In this document: positions 36,292 through 45,546 of the stretch, piece by piece | Layout: each line of letters opens with the position of its first letter | Position numbering within the stretch: position 1 is the first letter of the stretch | Assembly: GCF_000813425.1 (NCBI RefSeq) | Contig: NZ_JWIB01000032.1 | Location: 1 to 64,000, forward strand | DNA: 64,000 nucleotides | Reading direction: 5' to 3' | Source: Sporosarcina sp. ZBG7A | GTDB taxonomy: Bacteria > Bacillota > Bacilli > Bacillales_A > Planococcaceae | Made by a program: the position numbers and the translations under genes | Notes under the pieces: model-generated | What the model saw: only the letters and a program-made list of their open reading frames with translations | Database searches by the model: none | Told to the model about the DNA's origin: nothing

Positions 36292-37323
36292 TTATACTTT
36301 CAATTTCACGAGCAAATATAAAAAGTAAGGAATTCCGATAATGGAAACAACAATCCCAACGGATAATTCAGAAGGAGCAAACACTGTTTTTGCAATGTAA
36401 TCCGAAATAATAAGTAAGAACATTCCAATGACTGCACTCATCGGCAACACATATTTGTGCTGTATGCCTACGAGTTGCTTTGCAATGTGAGGAGCCATTA
36501 AGCCAATGAACCCGATGCCACCTGAAACGGAAACACAAGCACTTACTAGGCCGATACTGCTTAACAATAGAATCGATTTTTCCTTTTCTACTTTAATACC
36601 TAGGCTTTTGGCGGTTGACTCTTCTAATTGGAAGTAATCCAATAACGGACTTTTTTTATAAATGATAGCCCCTAAAATGACGATCCATGGCAACATCGAA
36701 GCGACAAATGTCCAATTGGCATTGTAAATACTTCCTGAAATCCAAACAGCAGCCATTTCATAGTCTTGTGCATTCATCTTAAGTGAAATATAAAGCGACA
36801 ACGCACCAAACCCACTGCTAATTGCGATTCCGGACAGAATCAGTCGTTGCATATCCAGTACACCGTTGCGCCAGGAGAACAAATAGATCAGTGTTGCAGC
36901 GAGCGCGCCTCCTACAAATCCGAAAATCGGCATCATTAGGATGGAAGAGAAACTGGATTGTGTAGAAGTAATGGATGACAGCTGGAAAAAATACATAAAG
37001 ATCACGATAGAAGCACCCGCTCCGGCATTGATGCCCAATATACCGGGATCTGCCAAGCCATTTTTGGTAACCCCTTGAATCACAGTTCCAGCAATCCCTA
37101 GACCAATTCCCACCAATCCTGCAATGACAATACGCGGTAAGCGAAATTGAAAAATAACTAAGTCATACTTCTCGTTCGGATTTATGCGTAAAATTGTCTT
37201 GCAAACATCCCAAACAGACATGTCAAAAATGCCGTTTGTAACATGGAGATAGAAAGCCACGAAGGTGAGCACGATAAAGATAGACATCATGAGAGTAAAA
37301 CGGGAGAAGGCCTTTTTAGTCAC
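36292..37323 (-). CDS. FecCD family iron-siderophore permease
   Basis: This 343-residue permease has about nine to ten transmembrane helices and the conserved G-L-V-G-I-G-L-G-I-A-G segment and G-x-I-G-F-I-G-L-M-A-P-H loop that contacts the ATPase. It overlaps the end of the other permease gene by eight bases and forms a heterodimer with it. Confidence 0.92.
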   Translation of the reverse strand: MTKKAFSRFTLMMSIFIVLTFVAFYLHVTNGIFDMSVWDVCKTILRINPNEKYDLVIFQFRLPRIVIAGLVGIGLGIAGTVIQGVTKNGLADPGILGINAGAGASIVIFMYFFQLSSITSTQSSFSSILMMPIFGFVGGALAATLIYLFSWRNGVLDMQRLILSGIAISSGFGALSLYISLKMNAQDYEMAAVWISGSIYNANWTFVASMLPWIVILGAIIYKKSPLLDYFQLEESTAKSLGIKVEKEKSILLLSSIGLVSACVSVSGGIGFIGLMAPHIAKQLVGIQHKYVLPMSAVIGMFLLIISDYIAKTVFAPSELSVGIVVSIIGIPYFLYLLVKLKV

Positions 37324-38323
37324 GCTGTTCTCCTCCTCTTGTACGTATTAAGTAAAGGAAGACTGGAACGCCGATAATGGCGGTGACGACACCGACTGGC
37401 GTTTCAAAAGGAAAGTTAATATACCGGCTGATTACGTCACTCAATGCTAAAAATACAGCCCCAATAACGGCCGCACAGGGAATGACATAGCGATAATCCA
37501 CACCAACAATGAATCTTGTCATATGTGGGATGATCAAGCCAATAAATCCAATTTTCCCGACCAATGCAACAGCTGTACCCGTCAATATCACAACAGACAG
37601 CATGCTAATTAATTTCACCCATTTAGTTCGTTGTCCTAAATTGACAGCAATTTCTTCACCAAGAGAGGCAATTGTTACTGACTTAGCCACACTAATTGCC
37701 AATAGTAGCCCTAACACACCAAAAGGAATGGCCATCATGAGCATGCTCGGATCCACTTTATGTATTTTGGAGTTATACCAGAAACTGATACTCTGGGAGA
37801 CTTGAAAACGCATAGCAATCGCTGCAGCTACACTACTTAAAAAAGAACCAATAACTGTACCGATAATTGCCAATCGAACTGGCGACAAACCATCTCGGAT
37901 CAGCATGCCAAAACCAAATACAATACCAGCTCCAATGGCCGAACCAAGCATGGATAAGAAAATCATTTGGTAGTTTGATAAGCCGGGGAAAAATACGATT
38001 GCGATAGTTATAGCAAATGTCGATCCGTCATTTACACCCATGAGGGATGGAGAGGCGAGATAGTTCCGGGTAATCCCTTGCATGATTGCACCCGAAACCG
38101 CCAAAAATGCTCCTACAAACAAAGCAGCGATTACGCGTGGTAATCGCGATGTCATGATAATGTTGTGGTCTACATTATCCGCATCAAATTGCGTAATCGC
38201 TTGCCATATCGTGAGTGTAGTTATATCTTTTACGCCATATAAAACGGATAAGACAATGGCTAGTACTATGAATAGTGGAGAAACGGATAAAATACTAATC
38301 GCTATCCAATTTGTCTTTTTCAT
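37316..38323 (-). CDS. FecCD family iron-siderophore permease
   Basis: This 335-residue permease shows the family A-F-L-A-V-S-G-A-I-M-Q-G segment and the ATPase-contact loop G-K-I-G-F-I-G-L-I-I-P-H. It partners the following permease. The start follows the binding protein gene by 16 bases. Confidence 0.92.
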   Translation of the reverse strand: MKKTNWIAISILSVSPLFIVLAIVLSVLYGVKDITTLTIWQAITQFDADNVDHNIIMTSRLPRVIAALFVGAFLAVSGAIMQGITRNYLASPSLMGVNDGSTFAITIAIVFFPGLSNYQMIFLSMLGSAIGAGIVFGFGMLIRDGLSPVRLAIIGTVIGSFLSSVAAAIAMRFQVSQSISFWYNSKIHKVDPSMLMMAIPFGVLGLLLAISVAKSVTIASLGEEIAVNLGQRTKWVKLISMLSVVILTGTAVALVGKIGFIGLIIPHMTRFIVGVDYRYVIPCAAVIGAVFLALSDVISRYINFPFETPVGVVTAIIGVPVFLYLIRTRGGEQRD

Positions 38324-38339
38324 TTTATTTGATCACACC

Positions 38340-39356
38340 TTACTCACTTACTAGATTTTCAATAGCAGCATCTAAGAATCTAACTTTAGACCATGCTGTT
38401 CCACCTTGAGCGAGCGGAGCGATTGTATTCACAAATACGTGGTCTTCTTTGGCAGCCGTAATGCTCTTAAAGATAGGATTCGCGAGTAAATCATCCTTTG
38501 CAGTTAAGTTATCTGCATTCTCACTATCATCAAACTGTAAGAAGATGTAGTCTGGATTGATATCTGCCAACGTTTCAAGTGCTAACTCTCCTTGGCCTTT
38601 TGTGTTAGTTACAATTTCAGGTACTTCCAATCCTAAGTCTTTATAGACTACCGAGTTTAAGTACACATCTTCGGAATATACAGCCATACTTCCCTGACGG
38701 ATACGTAGTACTAAAACAGTTTTGTCTTTCAACGAATCTCCTATTTTATCTTTTGCTTCTGCAGCTTTAGCATTGTAATCGCCGATAATTTCGTCCGCTT
38801 TGGATTCCTTACCTGTGAGTTTTCCTAACAGCTGTAAGTTTTCTTCCCAGTTCTCAGACAAGTGAGAGTAAGGAATCATCGTTTGAATTTTATTCATAGC
38901 TGCAACTACATCTTCACCATGTTTTGATGAGCCTAGAATGACATCGGGATCGAGAGCTAAGATAGCTTCGTTATTTGGCGCGAATTTATCACCAACGAGT
39001 GAAGCTCCTTCAAGGTCCCTTGCCAAGTATTCAGGGATTGCGTCACCTATTGCTAATACACCAACCGGTTTCACGCCGAGAATCGTTGCGTCTTCCATTG
39101 ACTCCAGACTTGCTGCAACAATGTTATCCACTTTTGCGGGTAATACATAGTCTTCACCCAAATACGTTATCGTTTGTTCTGTCGCGTTCTCATCAGCTGC
39201 ATCTTCTTTATCAGTATCACTTGCATCAGTGCTCACTTCTTCAGCATTTGCTTTTTCTTTATCGCCTGCAGCCTCATTATCATCTTTTTCTGAGCAAGCA
39301 CTTAAACTCAATGCTAACAGTGCACTCACTGCCATTAGCCAATATTTTTTGTTCAT
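38340..39356 (-). CDS. siderophore-binding lipoprotein
   Basis: This 338-residue extracytoplasmic binding protein has a lipoprotein signal (lipobox L-S-A-C, C21), an acidic linker rich in D/E/A (about 22-60), and a FhuD/FepB-type domain with two lobes. It delivers ferri-siderophore to the FecCD permease pair. AAGGAGAG precedes the start; a Fur-controlled promoter lies just upstream. Confidence 0.9.
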   Translation of the reverse strand: MNKKYWLMAVSALLALSLSACSEKDDNEAAGDKEKANAEEVSTDASDTDKEDAADENATEQTITYLGEDYVLPAKVDNIVAASLESMEDATILGVKPVGVLAIGDAIPEYLARDLEGASLVGDKFAPNNEAILALDPDVILGSSKHGEDVVAAMNKIQTMIPYSHLSENWEENLQLLGKLTGKESKADEIIGDYNAKAAEAKDKIGDSLKDKTVLVLRIRQGSMAVYSEDVYLNSVVYKDLGLEVPEIVTNTKGQGELALETLADINPDYIFLQFDDSENADNLTAKDDLLANPIFKSITAAKEDHVFVNTIAPLAQGGTAWSKVRFLDAAIENLVSE

Positions 39357-39403
39357 CTAACATTCTCTCCTTACGTATGTTATTCAACTAGGCCTAGTCA
39401 ATT

Positions 39404-39457
39404 GATAACGATTATCATTATCATTAATAATATAGCAGAGGCAGTTTACAGTTACAA
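39404..39457 (-). promoter_or_regulatory. Fur-regulated promoter of the siderophore operon
   Basis: GATAACGATTATCATTATC (39404-39422) matches the reverse of the classic 19-bp Fur box at 18 of 19 positions. On the minus strand TTGTAA (39452-39457) and TATATT (39429-39434) are spaced by 17 bases; the Fur box lies directly after the -10 box. Confidence 0.88.
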
Positions 39458-39509
39458 GCTAAATTTTCAAACAATATTCGGCATGAATATTGTTTTAGCA
39501 AGATAAATT

Positions 39510-39552
39510 AAAAACCTTCAGTTTGAGGGTTTGATCTCAACTAAAGGTTTTC
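39510..39552 (-). terminator. possible second terminator or hairpin
   Basis: Inverted repeat AAAACCTTtAGTTgAG/CTcAAACTgAAGGTTTT with a T-rich 3' side on the minus strand. It lies between the disulfide oxidoreductase gene and the siderophore promoter and would insulate the latter. Confidence 0.55.
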
Positions 39553-39677
39553 TGAATTTCATTTCCCAGTTTTCTTTATTTTTCTTCACTTACCCTACTT
39601 CATTGTTTGATGCTACTTTTACTCTTATCATCCAGCAAGACTGGAATGATTCCTATAATTGCATATTGCGATGAATG

Positions 39678-39711
39678 CAAAAAAGCACTGCTAAGTAGCA
39701 ATGCTCTTTTG
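39678..39711 (-). terminator. terminator of the disulfide oxidoreductase gene
   Basis: Hairpin AGCATTGCT/AGCAGTGCT followed by TTTTTTG on the minus strand. Confidence 0.82.
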
Positions 39712-39740
39712 TACAAATGCTTAAAGATGAGGGGGGTGCT

Positions 39741-41102
39741 TTAATTAACTTCATTGAGCATGGAACCAATATCGGATGCTCCTGTAGGATAAGCAAAAAT
39801 CGTCTTCTTCATTTCTTCGAACGTCAGCTTAAGACGAATGGCTGTAGAGAAATGATTAATGAGATCATCAGCATTGTCGCCTAAAAAATGCGCACCCAGA
39901 ACGGTTCCTCTCTCAGCATTCGTAATGAGTTTGAATGCAGCGGCTTGTTCGTTCGTCCGTTTAAACGTAAACCAATCTGTTATTTCCTGGTACGTCACTT
40001 TGGTTTTTTGGTTAGATTTTTTAGCTTCCTCTTCTGTCATACCGACCGAACCGATTTTCGGGACAGTGAACGCAACAGACGGCACAACTGGATAGACAAT
40101 TGGCGTGTGGTTGCCATGGAGTAAGTTTTGGATGACTGCAGCTGAGTCCTTTGAAGAAATGGGAGTAAGCGGCGGTGCTGATGTCTCAGCAGCGTCCCCG
40201 GCAGCGTATACATTAGGGTTGCTCACACTTTGCAGGTATTCATTGACCTGAACGCCACCCTTATCACCAAGATTAACATGTCCTTTTTCAGGATCGATAT
40301 CGAGTGCAGGTGCACGCCCCAAACCATGGACAACTAAATCTCCTGTAAATGTTTGCTTTTCACCGTCTTTTTCAGCCGTTACTGTAAACGTTTTTCCGTT
40401 CTTTTCTACAGACTTAACGCGCGTATTTAGGTGGATTTTAATGCCGACCTGTTCAGAACGTTTTACAAGAAGATCGACTAAATCTGGATCAAATTGTTCA
40501 AGAGGTCGTTCTCCACCATGGATGACTTCAACTTCCGCACCGACACGTGCAGCGAGATGCGCAAATTCCATTGAAATGTAGCCTCCACCTGCAAAGATGA
40601 TTTTCTTCGGCAATTCTTCAAGGTCGAGGAAGTCATCGCTGTGAATCATTAAGTCCTCACCATCTAGTCCTAATTTCACTGGCTGTGCACCTGTTGCAAT
40701 GACGATTTTCTTCCCAGTAATCACATCATCTCCTACTCGGATTTGCGTATCGGATTCAAACTTCGCCTCTCCATGATAACCATCAATCCCGAGCTCCTTA
40801 AATTTTTTTTCGGTGTTTTCAGGAATCGGCTCCGTGAACGTTTTCTTAAACGCCATCAAGTCTTCCCAATCGATACGTGCATCTCCCGAGAGTCCTTTTC
40901 CTGCCATTCTCTCCTTCCAATCCATCCATTCCGCTGCGCCTACCAACACTTTTTTCGGGTCACATCCACGTTGGGGACATGTACCACCATATGTACGTCT
41001 ATCAATAATGGCAACAGTCCAACCAGCTTTTTTACAAGCTTGAGCAGTACTAGAACCTGCTGTTCCTGTACCGATTACAATCAAATCATAGTTTTTCTTC
41101 AA
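39741..41102 (-). CDS. pyridine nucleotide-disulfide oxidoreductase (mercuric reductase-like)
   Basis: This 453-residue class I flavoprotein disulfide reductase has the FAD motif G-T-G-T-A-G at 11-16, the redox pair C42/C47 in G-G-T-C-P-Q-R-G-C-D-P-K-K, an NAD(P)H site G-G-G-Y-I-S, and the C-terminal dimer domain. The final segment has Y-P-T-G rather than the H-P-T of glutathione reductases, and there is no N-terminal metal-binding domain or C-terminal Cys pair of true mercuric reductases. Substrate unknown. I start at the TTG at 41102 after AGGAGG; an upstream in-frame start at 41138 is less likely. Confidence 0.82.
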   Translation of the reverse strand: MKKNYDLIVIGTGTAGSSTAQACKKAGWTVAIIDRRTYGGTCPQRGCDPKKVLVGAAEWMDWKERMAGKGLSGDARIDWEDLMAFKKTFTEPIPENTEKKFKELGIDGYHGEAKFESDTQIRVGDDVITGKKIVIATGAQPVKLGLDGEDLMIHSDDFLDLEELPKKIIFAGGGYISMEFAHLAARVGAEVEVIHGGERPLEQFDPDLVDLLVKRSEQVGIKIHLNTRVKSVEKNGKTFTVTAEKDGEKQTFTGDLVVHGLGRAPALDIDPEKGHVNLGDKGGVQVNEYLQSVSNPNVYAAGDAAETSAPPLTPISSKDSAAVIQNLLHGNHTPIVYPVVPSVAFTVPKIGSVGMTEEEAKKSNQKTKVTYQEITDWFTFKRTNEQAAAFKLITNAERGTVLGAHFLGDNADDLINHFSTAIRLKLTFEEMKKTIFAYPTGASDIGSMLNEVN

Positions 41103-41295
41103 ACTGGGTTTCCTCCTTTTCCTTGCATGCGTAAACAAAGGCTGTCCAGGCTACTTAGCCATCATATATTGAGGGCTGATATCCACCTTCAACCAAAAGT
41201 TAACGTTACACAAGTGAGTGATACTACTTAATTTACCCAGGTTTAAGTGTTCTAATCTTATTTAATTATTAGTCTATGAAAGATGATTGACGCAA

Positions 41296-41335
41296 TAAAA
41301 GCTGATTCCACCTAAATGGCAGAACCAGCTTTTAT
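41296..41335 (-). terminator. terminator of the MFS/TetR unit
   Basis: Hairpin AAAAGCTGGTTCTGCC/GGTGGAATCAGCTTTT (arms partly mismatched) with flanking T on the minus strand. Confidence 0.75.
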
Positions 41336-41365
41336 AAACCATTCAATTCGATGGCTGTACACCTC

Positions 41366-42754
41366 TTATTGTGTTTTCTTCAAGAAGAGAGACAGCACAA
41401 CATTAATGACAGCCAGTACTAAACTGAACGTAAATACCATAGAAGTACCCGCCGCTGTAGCTGCCATCATGGTTGCTCCCTCCGCTAAAGCTACTCCTTG
41501 TTTAGCAGTTAGGATTGAAATCATAATAGCAATTCCGACAGCTCCCGATACTTGCTGCGATGTCTGGGTAACAGCAATACCATCTGGATAGAGCCTTTTC
41601 GGCAATGCATTCAGCGTATTCGTCTGAACGGCTCCAATGGTCATCCCTACGCCAAGCATCATCACTATATGTGTAACAACCATCATCCACAAAGCGGTTT
41701 CTGTTCCATACTGTGTATAGAGGGCATATCCCACCACAACAAGCAGGGTTCCTGGTGTAATGATCGCCCGCGGACCAAACCGATCAAATAAGCGTCCAAT
41801 CGGAGGAGCAAGAATACAATTCAGCAGGCTGCCTGGAAGCAAAACCAGTCCAGTTGCAAAGGCTGAAACGATGAGCGCTACTTGCATGTACATCGGTAAA
41901 ACAACGAGCATGGAAAGCATACTGAAGAATGTAATGCTGTTCATTGTGAATCCCAACACAAATTGCGGATGTTTGAAAACGTGTAAGTTAAGCATAGGTG
42001 ACTCAAGCTTCGTCTGTCGGACAACGAATAAGAAGAGCGCAATGAGTCCGAGGACGATTGTTCCAATTACCGGCATACTTCCCCATCCGTAATCACCACT
42101 ACTACTAAATCCGTACACTAGCCCCCCGAAACCAAGCGTAGACAGTATGACAGATAGACTGTCGATTCGGGTGTTCCGTACTTCATTTAAGTTCGGGATG
42201 AAGATGTACCCGAATAGTAAAGAGAATACTAAGAAGGGTAACGTAACCCCAAAAATCCAATGCCATGAGAGAGTGTCCAGAATCAGCCCTGCAACGGTCG
42301 GTCCGAGTGTGGGTCCAGCAAGAATTACAAGACCCATTATTCCCATGGCGCCCCCTCGTTCGTTCGGTGCATAAATCGTAAAAATCACATTTTGCGTTAA
42401 CGGTAACACGATCGCAAGTCCCGCCGCCTGAATGACACGTGCGATGATCAGCACACTAAAGACAGGCGCCATTGCCGCAGTAATGGTACCTATAATCGAC
42501 AAAGTCAGAGATGCGATGAACAACTGACGTGTCGTAAACTTTTGCATCAGATTCCCTGTAATCGGAACAAGAATTCCGAGCGTTAAGAAATAACCTGTAG
42601 CAAGCCATTGTATTGCGGTTGTACTAACTTGAAAAATGTGGCTGAGTTCGCCTAGCGCAATGTTTAAGGCAGTCTCACTGAACAACCCAACAAAACCCGC
42701 CGTGAACAATGCCAACATGATATATCCTCTTTTAATTTCTCGTTCCTTCATCAT
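41366..42754 (-). CDS. DHA2 family drug:H+ antiporter
   Basis: This 462-residue MFS transporter has the motif C-like G-P-T-L-G-P-T-V-A-G near residue 150 and up to 14 transmembrane helices, typical of EmrB/LmrB-like multidrug exporters. It follows a TetR regulator gene after five bases, the usual arrangement for self-regulated drug efflux. Substrate unknown. Confidence 0.9.
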   Translation of the reverse strand: MMKEREIKRGYIMLALFTAGFVGLFSETALNIALGELSHIFQVSTTAIQWLATGYFLTLGILVPITGNLMQKFTTRQLFIASLTLSIIGTITAAMAPVFSVLIIARVIQAAGLAIVLPLTQNVIFTIYAPNERGGAMGIMGLVILAGPTLGPTVAGLILDTLSWHWIFGVTLPFLVFSLLFGYIFIPNLNEVRNTRIDSLSVILSTLGFGGLVYGFSSSGDYGWGSMPVIGTIVLGLIALFLFVVRQTKLESPMLNLHVFKHPQFVLGFTMNSITFFSMLSMLVVLPMYMQVALIVSAFATGLVLLPGSLLNCILAPPIGRLFDRFGPRAIITPGTLLVVVGYALYTQYGTETALWMMVVTHIVMMLGVGMTIGAVQTNTLNALPKRLYPDGIAVTQTSQQVSGAVGIAIMISILTAKQGVALAEGATMMAATAAGTSMVFTFSLVLAVINVVLSLFLKKTQ

Positions 42755-42759
42755 ACTTT

Positions 42760-43320
42760 TTAAAACTCCTTCATCAATTCAGGTAAGACGTTCGATATCG
42801 TTTGTAAAGGGATAGAAGAATTTTGTGCACGACACAAGAGTAGCCCGCCTTCTATGGATGCCGTTAAGAACAAAGATATTGAGGACGCCCGATCACTTGT
42901 AAAACCGTCTTCGACTAATTTCGCATAGAAAATAGACTGGATTTTTTCATATAGCGCTCTGCAAGCATCACGAGCGGGTTCACTAAGAAGAGACATCTCA
43001 CTAACGATGCTACTAAACGTATAGCCGGCAATCGTTCCGTCTCGATCCAAATCCTTTATCATCTCACCAATAACTGCACGGACTGCAGCTTCTGTAGAAG
43101 TAGCTCTGTTAAATAGCGATTCAATATCCATAGTTAGCGTCTCGTTAAGCGATTGCAAACACGCGATGAGTAACTCTTCCTTACCTCCCGGAAAATGGTG
43201 ATAAAGTGCTCCCTTTGTTATCCCGCATGCTTGCAGCAGTTCGTTCAGCCCTACAGCTTTGTAGCCTCTCTGCTGAAAAAGCTTTGTCGCCGTTTCAATC
43301 ATCCGTGTTTTCGTGTCCAT
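42760..43320 (-). CDS. TetR/AcrR family repressor
   Basis: This 186-residue regulator has an N-terminal TetR HTH (about 5-50: A-T-K-L-F-Q-Q-R-G-Y, G-I-T-K-G-A-L-Y-H-H-F) and a C-terminal domain like the LmrA/YxaF group. It probably represses its own operon with the MFS gene until a drug binds. Confidence 0.9.
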   Translation of the reverse strand: MDTKTRMIETATKLFQQRGYKAVGLNELLQACGITKGALYHHFPGGKEELLIACLQSLNETLTMDIESLFNRATSTEAAVRAVIGEMIKDLDRDGTIAGYTFSSIVSEMSLLSEPARDACRALYEKIQSIFYAKLVEDGFTSDRASSISLFLTASIEGGLLLCRAQNSSIPLQTISNVLPELMKEF

Positions 43321-43344
43321 ATTCCTCTTCCTTCCTCCAGCATA

Positions 43345-43366
43345 CCAACCGGTCTGTTTTACTATA
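43345..43366 (-). promoter_or_regulatory. candidate TetR operator and -10 box
   Basis: An imperfect dyad centred on CCGG (ACAGACCGGTTGGT on the minus strand, 43345-43358) resembles LmrA/QacR-type sites. TATAGT just upstream (about 43361-43366) is the likely -10 box. Confidence 0.5.
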
Positions 43367-43416
43367 GCAGAACTTTCACAGATGGTGTAAGTGTTTTTTT
43401 AAAAAAGAAGAAAACC

Positions 43417-43449
43417 TAAAAAGCTCTAAGCAAGATGCTCAGAGCTTCA
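43417..43449 (-). terminator. terminator of the FMN reductase gene
   Basis: Hairpin AAGCTCTGAGCA/TGCTTAGAGCTT followed by TTTAGG on the minus strand. Confidence 0.75.
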
Positions 43450-43482
43450 CTAAATTTTTTTCATTTTTCGGACCTAACATTG

Positions 43483-44025
43483 TTATCTAAGTGTTTTTAA
43501 TGCTCCGCTCCAAGCATTGACTTGGTCAAGCATCAAATTCACATTATCCAAATGTAAATCTTGTGGCTTCAATACCGATCCGTTTTCAAAATCAGTAAAG
43601 AGCGAGAGCGTTGGATGAGTACGCACATCTGCAATCATTAGTTCTCCCATGATACCTCTTAAATGTTCTGCTGCTCGAGCCCCACCTGTTGAACCATAAC
43701 TTACAATCCCAGCAGCTTTGTTATTCCATGCTTCGCGTGCAAGATCCAATGCATTTTTCAACGCTCCTGAAATACTATGATTGTATTCTGCGACAACGAA
43801 TACAAAACCATCCAAGCTAGCAAGTTTGTCATTCCAAGCTGTAATTCCCGGCTCAGTTCCATCAGTTGTTCCCATGAACGGCAACTGGAATTCTGCGATA
43901 TCGATAATTTCATAATTGGCATCTCCACGTTTGTCTGCAATTCCTTTTACCCATTCCCCTACTTGTGGGCTAACCCGACCTTCACGTGTACTCCCTAAAA
44001 TAATTCCGATATTCATTGTATTCAT
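43483..44025 (-). CDS. NADPH-dependent FMN reductase (azoreductase/quinone reductase-like)
   Basis: This 180-residue flavodoxin-fold enzyme has the FMN phosphate loop G-S-T-R-E-G-R-V-S near residue 10 and the A-E-Y-N-H-S-I-S-G segment near 80. Such enzymes reduce quinones, azo dyes or nitro compounds with NAD(P)H. AAGGAGGAAG supports the ATG at 44025; a 17-residue longer form from 44076 is possible. It follows the CatE-like gene by 94 bases, so it may belong to the same quinone-stress unit. Confidence 0.85.
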   Translation of the reverse strand: MNTMNIGIILGSTREGRVSPQVGEWVKGIADKRGDANYEIIDIAEFQLPFMGTTDGTEPGITAWNDKLASLDGFVFVVAEYNHSISGALKNALDLAREAWNNKAAGIVSYGSTGGARAAEHLRGIMGELMIADVRTHPTLSLFTDFENGSVLKPQDLHLDNVNLMLDQVNAWSGALKTLR

Positions 44026-44119
44026 TTTAACTTCCTCCTTGGATTGTTTATTAAATATTTTTGTGAAAATACTCATTTAATTGACACCAACCTATTCTTT
44101 CTTTTGTAAAGCGACCTAC

Positions 44120-44971
44120 TTATACTTCTAGAAGGATTCGATTTCCTGAAGGATCGGATGTGATATAGTGATGGCCTTCTTCTATAACACTTCCGCCAAT
44201 CCGCTTAATATCTTCAATGACTTGTATACGCGTAGCTCCATCAGGCAATACGAGTGTAAAAGATTGTAGACCTACACTGTTTTGAGTCGGTCGCGGTGCT
44301 CCTTGCCCATTCCAAATGTTGACTCCTATATGGTGGTGGTATTTTCCTGAAGAGAGGAACAATGCCTGCTTACCGAAACGGTTGACGACATCAAGTCCCA
44401 AGCCCTTCACATAGAACTCTTCTGTTTTCACCAATTCAGAAACATGTAAATGGATGTGTCCCATTACCGTTCCCTCCGGCATTCCTCGCCATGCCGAGTC
44501 AGAGCTCGATATTGCCAGCAAGTTTTCAAAATCAAGAGGATCTACGGTCATCGCTACTTCTTCCTCTTGCCAAACCCACTCAGAAGGAGAACGGTCAATA
44601 TAGATTTCAATTCCATTTCCATCTAAGTCATTAAGATACAGCGCTTCACTGACAAGGTGATCGGAAGATGCTAATGGAATACCTTGTTTGGATAAATGAA
44701 TCACGAGATTCGCCAAATCTGCTCTCTCCGGTAATAAAATCGCAAAATGATACAACCCCGTAGTTTTACCCTGCTTGGGTACAACATTGTCCGGTTGCTC
44801 CAATGACAAAATGCTAGTCTTCCCATCCGCAGTAAGCTTTACGGACGAAGGAGTTTGCTCTAGGATACCGAAACCAAGAATGTCTTGGTAGAAGGATTTC
44901 GCCCGCTCCAAGTTTTCCACTTTAATTTGGACATGACCAACAAATGTTGTAGGTTTCGTATGGAAACTCAT
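44120..44971 (-). CDS. VOC family protein, catechol-2,3-dioxygenase-like (CatE-like)
   Basis: This 283-residue protein has two vicinal-oxygen-chelate domains. Candidate iron ligands are in G-H-V-Q-I-K (first domain), G-H-I-H-L-H and H-H-H-I-G (second domain) and the terminal E of L-L-E-V. Size and layout fit B. subtilis CatE, which opens catechol rings. Start at ATG 44971, chosen for the spacing to AGGAGGGG; the ATG three bases earlier is also possible. A CatR/YodB-like repressor gene lies divergent next to it. Confidence 0.82.
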   Translation of the reverse strand: MSFHTKPTTFVGHVQIKVENLERAKSFYQDILGFGILEQTPSSVKLTADGKTSILSLEQPDNVVPKQGKTTGLYHFAILLPERADLANLVIHLSKQGIPLASSDHLVSEALYLNDLDGNGIEIYIDRSPSEWVWQEEEVAMTVDPLDFENLLAISSSDSAWRGMPEGTVMGHIHLHVSELVKTEEFYVKGLGLDVVNRFGKQALFLSSGKYHHHIGVNIWNGQGAPRPTQNSVGLQSFTLVLPDGATRIQVIEDIKRIGGSVIEEGHHYITSDPSGNRILLEV

Positions 44972-45054
44972 CATTCCCCTCCTCTCTTTCTCGAATAAGA
45001 AGCATTTGATTGTCATTACAATCGATGCAACATTACTTTTTTATAAGTTGATTA

Positions 45055-45086
45055 CCTTATGTAACCAACTATACATAAGGAATCAA
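45055..45086. promoter_or_regulatory. CatR/YodB-type operator over the CatE-like promoter
   Basis: A perfect 9-bp inverted repeat CCTTATGTA (45055-45063) and TACATAAGG (45072-45080) with an 8-base gap. On the minus strand it covers the spacer and the weak -10 box (TACATA, 45058-45063) of a promoter with -35 TTGATT (45081-45086), so binding would block transcription of the dioxygenase gene. Confidence 0.72.
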
Positions 45087-45112
45087 ATATCGTCAAGTAC
45101 TTTAATTTCACT

Positions 45113-45142
45113 TTGTAATTTCTGTGTTTTCTATGGTATACT
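45113..45142 (+). promoter_or_regulatory. promoter of the CatR/YodB-like gene
   Basis: TTGTAA (45113-45118) and TATACT (45137-45142) are spaced by 18 bases, with an extended TG before the -10 box. Confidence 0.6.
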
Positions 45143-45165
45143 ATATGGAAAGAGGTGTATATCCC

Positions 45166-45504
45166 ATGAAACAATCCACGATTTGTCCAAAATTCGAAAA
45201 AGCCATCTCACTCCTTAGTCAAAGATGGACGGGTTTGGTAATCTACCAACTTCTAACAGGGACTCAACGGTTTAGCGAGATTCAGTCAGCTGTTGGAATT
45301 AGCGGCAAAGTCTTGTCAGATCGTTTGAAGGATCTGGAAAGCCAAGGTGTTGTTAAACGGGAAGTATTCCCTGAAACTCCTGTGATCATTGAATATTCCT
45401 TAACCGAAAAAGGTCACTCCTTGGAACCTGTGCTAAAAGAAATCGAAAACTGGTCGCACATCTGGGTATCTTCAGAAGATGACGGGTCCTGCGAAATTGA
45501 CTAA
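45166..45504 (+). CDS. HxlR-family redox sensor repressor (CatR/YodB-like)
   Basis: This 112-residue winged-helix protein opens with M-K-Q-S-T-I-C-P-K-F. The cysteine at position 7 matches the redox-sensing N-terminal cysteine of CatR and YodB, which react with quinones and diamide. Another cysteine lies near the C-terminus (D-G-S-C-E-I-D), as in YodB. AGAGGTG precedes the ATG at 45166; a longer reading from 45124 would put the promoter inside the gene. It should repress the divergent dioxygenase gene through the perfect inverted repeat between them. Confidence 0.87.
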   Translation: MKQSTICPKFEKAISLLSQRWTGLVIYQLLTGTQRFSEIQSAVGISGKVLSDRLKDLESQGVVKREVFPETPVIIEYSLTEKGHSLEPVLKEIENWSHIWVSSEDDGSCEID

Positions 45505-45510
45505 AACTGA

Positions 45511-45546
45511 CAAAGAGAGCTTGCTACATAGCAAGCTCTCTTTTTT
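45511..45546 (+). terminator. terminator of the CatR/YodB-like gene
   Basis: Perfect hairpin AGAGAGCTTGCTA/TAGCAAGCTCTCT followed by TTTTTT. Confidence 0.93.
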
